The notes beneath the pieces are model-generated. The model worked only from the letters and a program-made list of their open reading frames with translations, had not been told where the DNA came from and searched no databases. Positions 6,332-8,153 of a stretch of DNA of 8,153 nucleotides are shown in pieces; within the stretch, counting starts at the first letter, position 1; every line of letters starts with the position of its first letter. This stretch comes from an uncultured Acidobacteriota bacterium (GTDB lineage: Bacteria; Acidobacteriota; Terriglobia; Bryobacterales; Bryobacteraceae): contig CALFYN010000144.1 of assembly GCA_937952345.1 (NCBI GenBank), positions 1 through 8,153 on the forward strand, read 5' to 3'. The translations under genes were made by a program, and so were the position numbers.

Positions 6332-7303
6332 ATGCCGACCACTTATGTTGAAGCGATCCGTGAAGGGATCCGCGAAGAGATGCAGCGCGACCCGAACGTC
6401 TTCCTGCTCGGCGAAGACATTGGTGTTTACGGGGGAGCGTTCAAGGTAACACAAGGAATGCTGGATGAGTTCGGCGACCGGCGAGTTGTGGATACGCCTA
6501 TTTCTGAATCCGCAATCGTTGGGGCGGCAATCGGAGCCAGTTTCATGGGACTGCGTCCGGTGGCGGAGATGCAGTTCGCGGATTTCATTTCCTGCGGATT
6601 TGATCAGATTGTGAACTATGCGGCGAAGTGCCGCTATCGTTGGAATGCACCCGTACCGATCGTGGTACGCGCCCCTTGCGGCGGTGGGATTCACGGCGGG
6701 CCGTTCCATTCCCAGCAGAATGAGGCTTGGTTTGCACATGTGCCAGGGCTGAAGGTCGTTTTGCCGGCAACCGCTCGCGACGCAAAGGGACTGATCAAGG
6801 CAGCCATCCGGGATAACGATCCGGTGGTGTTCTTCGAGCACAAGGCCCTCTATCGCAGGGTGAAGGAGGACCTCCCTGAGGGGGACTTTACGGTGCCGAT
6901 CGGGAAGGCCAACATCCACCGGGAGGGCTCGGATTTATCGATTATTACGTATTCTGCCATGGTGCACACGGCGACTGAGGCAGCGGAGGTTGTATCGAAG
7001 GACGGGATTTCCGTGGAGGTGGTGGATCTGCGGACCCTAACACCGCTGGACGAGGACACGATTCTAGCAAGCGTGAAGAAGACTTCGAAAGCTATTGTGC
7101 TCCACGAAGCGACGTTGACTGGCGGCTTTGGCGGTGAGGTTGCGGCCCGGATTACGGAGAAGGCGTTCGAGGATCTGGACGGGCCGGTGTTGAGGATTGC
7201 GGCTGCCGACACTCCAGTACCGTTCAGCCAGACACTGGAAGATGCGTATTTGCCGAACGTGGAAACGGTAGTGGCGAAGATTCGTTGGCTGGCAGCTTAT
7301 TGA
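6332..7303 (+). CDS. 2-oxoacid dehydrogenase E1 subunit beta (pdhB/bkdB-like)
   Basis: The 323-residue protein is the transketolase-like beta subunit partnering the upstream E1 alpha. Family landmarks are GEDIGVYGG (27-35), DTPISESAIVG (54-64) with Glu59 that activates ThDP, QFADF (81-85), the active-site region PFHSQ (124-128) with His126, and the C-terminal swivel domain with LTGGFGGEV (262-270). The stretches FAHVPGLKVV and KALYRRVKEDLP resemble the branched-chain keto-acid dehydrogenase type more than the pyruvate type, so the substrate is left open. GGAG at 6318-6321 lies 10 bases before ATG 6332. No E2 or E3 gene follows; 116 bases after the stop comes the tRNA fragment that marks a probable element junction. 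No terminator hairpin is evident after the stop. Confidence 0.93.
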   Translation: MPTTYVEAIREGIREEMQRDPNVFLLGEDIGVYGGAFKVTQGMLDEFGDRRVVDTPISESAIVGAAIGASFMGLRPVAEMQFADFISCGFDQIVNYAAKCRYRWNAPVPIVVRAPCGGGIHGGPFHSQQNEAWFAHVPGLKVVLPATARDAKGLIKAAIRDNDPVVFFEHKALYRRVKEDLPEGDFTVPIGKANIHREGSDLSIITYSAMVHTATEAAEVVSKDGISVEVVDLRTLTPLDEDTILASVKKTSKAIVLHEATLTGGFGGEVAARITEKAFEDLDGPVLRIAAADTPVPFSQTLEDAYLPNVETVVAKIRWLAAY

Positions 7304-7419
7304 CCAAGCTCCAACTCCTCAACAGCGCACTCAAGGACGAATGGCGTCGAAACAGCGTCAGGCCACATTTTCAGGGAAGGCGGTAACCAGGGATAACTGC
7401 TAGAGAGGAAAGGGGTTGT

Positions 7420-7450
7420 TGGAGCGGGAGATGGGACTCGAACCCACGAC
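7420..7450 (-). tRNA. 3' fragment of a tRNA-Gly gene (probable att junction)
   Basis: Read on the - strand, this holds a T-arm (GTGGG, loop TTCGAGT, CCCAT; 7431-7447), the 3' acceptor strand CTCCCGC, discriminator T and an encoded CCA ending at 7420. T73 with this acceptor strand fits tRNA-Gly, whose 5' strand would be GCGGGAG. No D-arm, paired anticodon arm or 5' acceptor strand follows at the right distance (7487-7493), so the gene is not intact. A CCA-ending 3' piece alone is the usual mark of the distal junction of an element integrated in a tRNA gene. The tRNA-like match may extend a few bases past 7450, but the anticodon stem does not pair. Confidence 0.7.
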
Positions 7451-7740
7451 GTCCAGCCTTTATAGTCGTCCAGCGGGTGGATGAATTTCATGACCCCCAG
7501 CCACTTCAGACAATCCGGCAGTCTGTCCCCGGTCCCGCCGTCCACAGCTTGATACTGTAGGATTTTGGGAACACGAATGCCGATTGAAAATAAAGGACAT
7601 ATGCGTCCACGTCGTTCATCCTGACAAATTCAGGCCATGGAGAACAAAGAACTTACGCGAGGGCACAGCTTAACGCAGTAATCGCAGTAACGAGCTGGGT
7701 GGGCGTTCAAAGGCGCTGAATCCGAACTCCTCACCTGACC
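7451..7740. other. Stretch without a recognisable gene
   Basis: Between the tRNA fragment and the hairpin at 7741 I find no coding region with a family resemblance. Short frames exist (for example MENKELTRGHSLTQ from 7637), but they have no ribosome site and no known motif. If the tRNA junction is real, this is the edge of the integrated element and probably contains decayed sequence. Confidence 0.5.
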
Positions 7741-7773
7741 GGCGAGGCCCCTCTGAGTGTTTGAGGCTTCGCC
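7741..7773. repeat. Hairpin upstream of the methyltransferase remnant
   Basis: GGCGAGGCC (7741-7749) can pair with GGCTTCGCC (7765-7773), nine base pairs including one G-T, around a 15-base loop. No T run follows, so it is not a typical terminator. It ends four bases before the ribosome site AAAGGTGA (7777-7784) and could affect translation of the downstream remnant. Confidence 0.35.
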
Positions 7774-7791
7774 ACGAAAGGTGAACTTCGA

Positions 7792-7872
7792 ATGCCTTGC
7801 AACATGCCACTCTATGACCGTGATGGAATCACGCTCTACAACGATGATTGCCGGAACGTGCTGGCCGCTTAA
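7792..7872 (+). pseudogene. N-terminal remnant of a DNA methyltransferase-like gene
   Basis: The 26-codon frame has a good ribosome site (AAAGGTGA, seven bases before ATG 7792). It contains DGITLYNDDCRNVL, which closely resembles the N-terminal start of phage-type N4/N6 DNA methyltransferases (D-G-I-T-[LI]-Y-x-x-D-C-R-x-V-L), where the strand and Asp-Cys begin the SAM-binding fold. In those enzymes a DPPY-type catalytic motif follows soon after; here the frame stops at TAA 7870-7872 where insertion-sequence-like DNA begins. The likely history is a methyltransferase interrupted by the insertion sequence, with the rest of the gene beyond the element or lost. The match is short and from memory of the family, so the call is moderate. 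Confidence 0.5.
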
Positions 7873-7902
7873 GATTGAGAGTGTAAATTAGGGTCTTGAC
7901 AA

Positions 7903-7970
7903 GGCCATCTGCTGGTGGCTCCAGTGGAAATTTCCAGGCTTTCACGCAAGGAGCAAGACAACAGATGGCC
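7903..7970 (+). promoter_or_regulatory. Inverted repeat that covers the transposase start codon
   Basis: GGCCATCTGCTG (7903-7914) is the reverse complement of 7959-7970 except at one position, giving nine uninterrupted pairs, a C/A mismatch and two more pairs. The second arm contains the ATG at 7965-7967, and the ribosome site AAGGAG (7948-7953) lies in the loop, next to a 12-base palindrome TGGAAATTTCCA (7925-7936). In transcripts reading in from outside, the stem would hide the start codon, as is known for IS10 and IS50. Confidence 0.45.
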
Positions 7971-8153
7971 AAAGACAGGATAGACCGAGCGGAACTCGGA
8001 GACAAGATTCTCGCGCTGACGCAGAACGCGGCGGAGGGATCGGACCCGTTGCGGGAGATGGCGGAGATGGTGCTGAATTTCATTAGCGAAGCCGAGGCAA
8101 GGCGGCTTCGTACCGAGCTTCATCGAACACCGGAAACGAAGCGAACAGGCGCT
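7965..8153 (+). CDS. Partial transposase, IS256/Mutator-like N-terminus
   Basis: The frame runs from ATG 7965 off the right edge, giving the first 63 residues. AAGGAG (7948-7953) lies 11 bases upstream. The sequence is charged and helical: an AKDRIDRAEL start, then SDPLREMAEMVLNFISEAEARRL, then RTPETKRTGA. IS256-family transposases start in the same way, with a short basic leader, an L-R-E-M helix, an E-A-E segment and then R-T-P-E-R before an N-G-Y motif. The catalytic DDE domain would lie beyond the window, so the family call is tentative. The gene sits directly after the insertion-sequence-like end and has the leader inverted repeat described above. Confidence 0.55.
   Translation, partial: MAKDRIDRAELGDKILALTQNAAEGSDPLREMAEMVLNFISEAEARRLRTELHRTPETKRTGA

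Larger units (their letters stand above)
7873..8153 (+). mobile_element. Left part of an insertion sequence, probably IS256/Mutator family
   Basis: The coding match to a methyltransferase stops at about 7869 and a different sequence begins: GATTGAGAGTGTAAATTAGG, then TTGACA, a structured leader of about 90 bases and a transposase-like start. This layout (terminal end, leader, single transposase gene) fits an insertion sequence entering from its left end. The exact boundary, terminal inverted repeat and target duplication cannot be defined because the right end is outside the window. Confidence 0.45.

Noticed and set aside
5891..6919. 342-codon open frame on the - strand
   Set aside because: It lies opposite the two E1 genes, which have clear family motifs, and its translation (many Arg, His, Ser, Pro) resembles no protein. 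It is an antisense shadow.
7304..7419. Terminator after the E1 genes
   Set aside because: No stable GC-rich stem followed by a T run could be found by eye.
7487..7540. A 5' half for the tRNA-Gly fragment
   Set aside because: No CTCCCGC on the + strand at the correct distance. A TCCCGC at 7533-7538 is too far away and no D-arm or anticodon arm lies between, so neither an intact nor an intron-split tRNA is supported.
7297..7545. Open frame on the - strand through the tRNA fragment
   Set aside because: Its WVRVPSPAP stretch is the translated T-arm and acceptor of the tRNA, a common false ORF signature. No protein family is recognisable before it, including an integrase.

Overview
The window reads as a bacterial chromosome segment of moderately high G+C. 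It combines a Tat-signal D-2-hydroxyacid dehydrogenase, a secreted alpha/beta hydrolase, a Ser/Thr kinase with PEGA domains, a NikR regulator and a two-subunit 2-oxoacid dehydrogenase E1. That mix suggests Acidobacteriota (Solibacter/Bryobacter-like). This assignment is inference from gene content and cannot be proven from the window alone. All seven larger genes lie on the + strand.

Region 1 (about 100-2650): a small charged helical protein of unknown function, then a D-2-hydroxyacid dehydrogenase with a twin-arginine signal, and 10 bases later a signal-peptide alpha/beta hydrolase. The last two look like one transcription unit for periplasmic or secreted catabolism. Region 2 (2693-4363): a membrane-anchored PknB-type kinase with a Pro/Ala-rich outer linker and two PEGA domains. 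Region 3 (4451-5241): nikR, overlapping acpS at a TTGA stop/start junction. No nickel transporter or nickel enzyme gene is visible nearby. Region 4 (5302-7303): E1 alpha and E1 beta of a 2-oxoacid dehydrogenase complex. The E1 beta is closer in sequence feel to the branched-chain type. No E2 or E3 gene is in the window.

Region 5 (7304-8153) differs in character. A 31-base 3' end of a tRNA-Gly gene (T-arm, acceptor strand, encoded CCA) lies on the - strand without its 5' half, as expected at the far junction of an element integrated in a tRNA gene. In that reading the chromosome is on the E1 beta side and the element lies to the right. To the right there is a roughly 280-base stretch with no recognisable gene, then the first 26 codons of a DNA methyltransferase-like gene. 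That gene is cut off where an insertion-sequence left end begins, and the start of an IS256/Mutator-like transposase runs off the window. An inverted repeat overlaps the transposase start codon and could hide it in read-through transcripts.

I found no complete undescribed system. The most informative points are the tRNA/element junction, the IS-interrupted methyltransferase remnant, the Tat-exported dehydrogenase, the nikR-acpS coupling, and an 18-base perfect palindrome inside the hydrolase gene.
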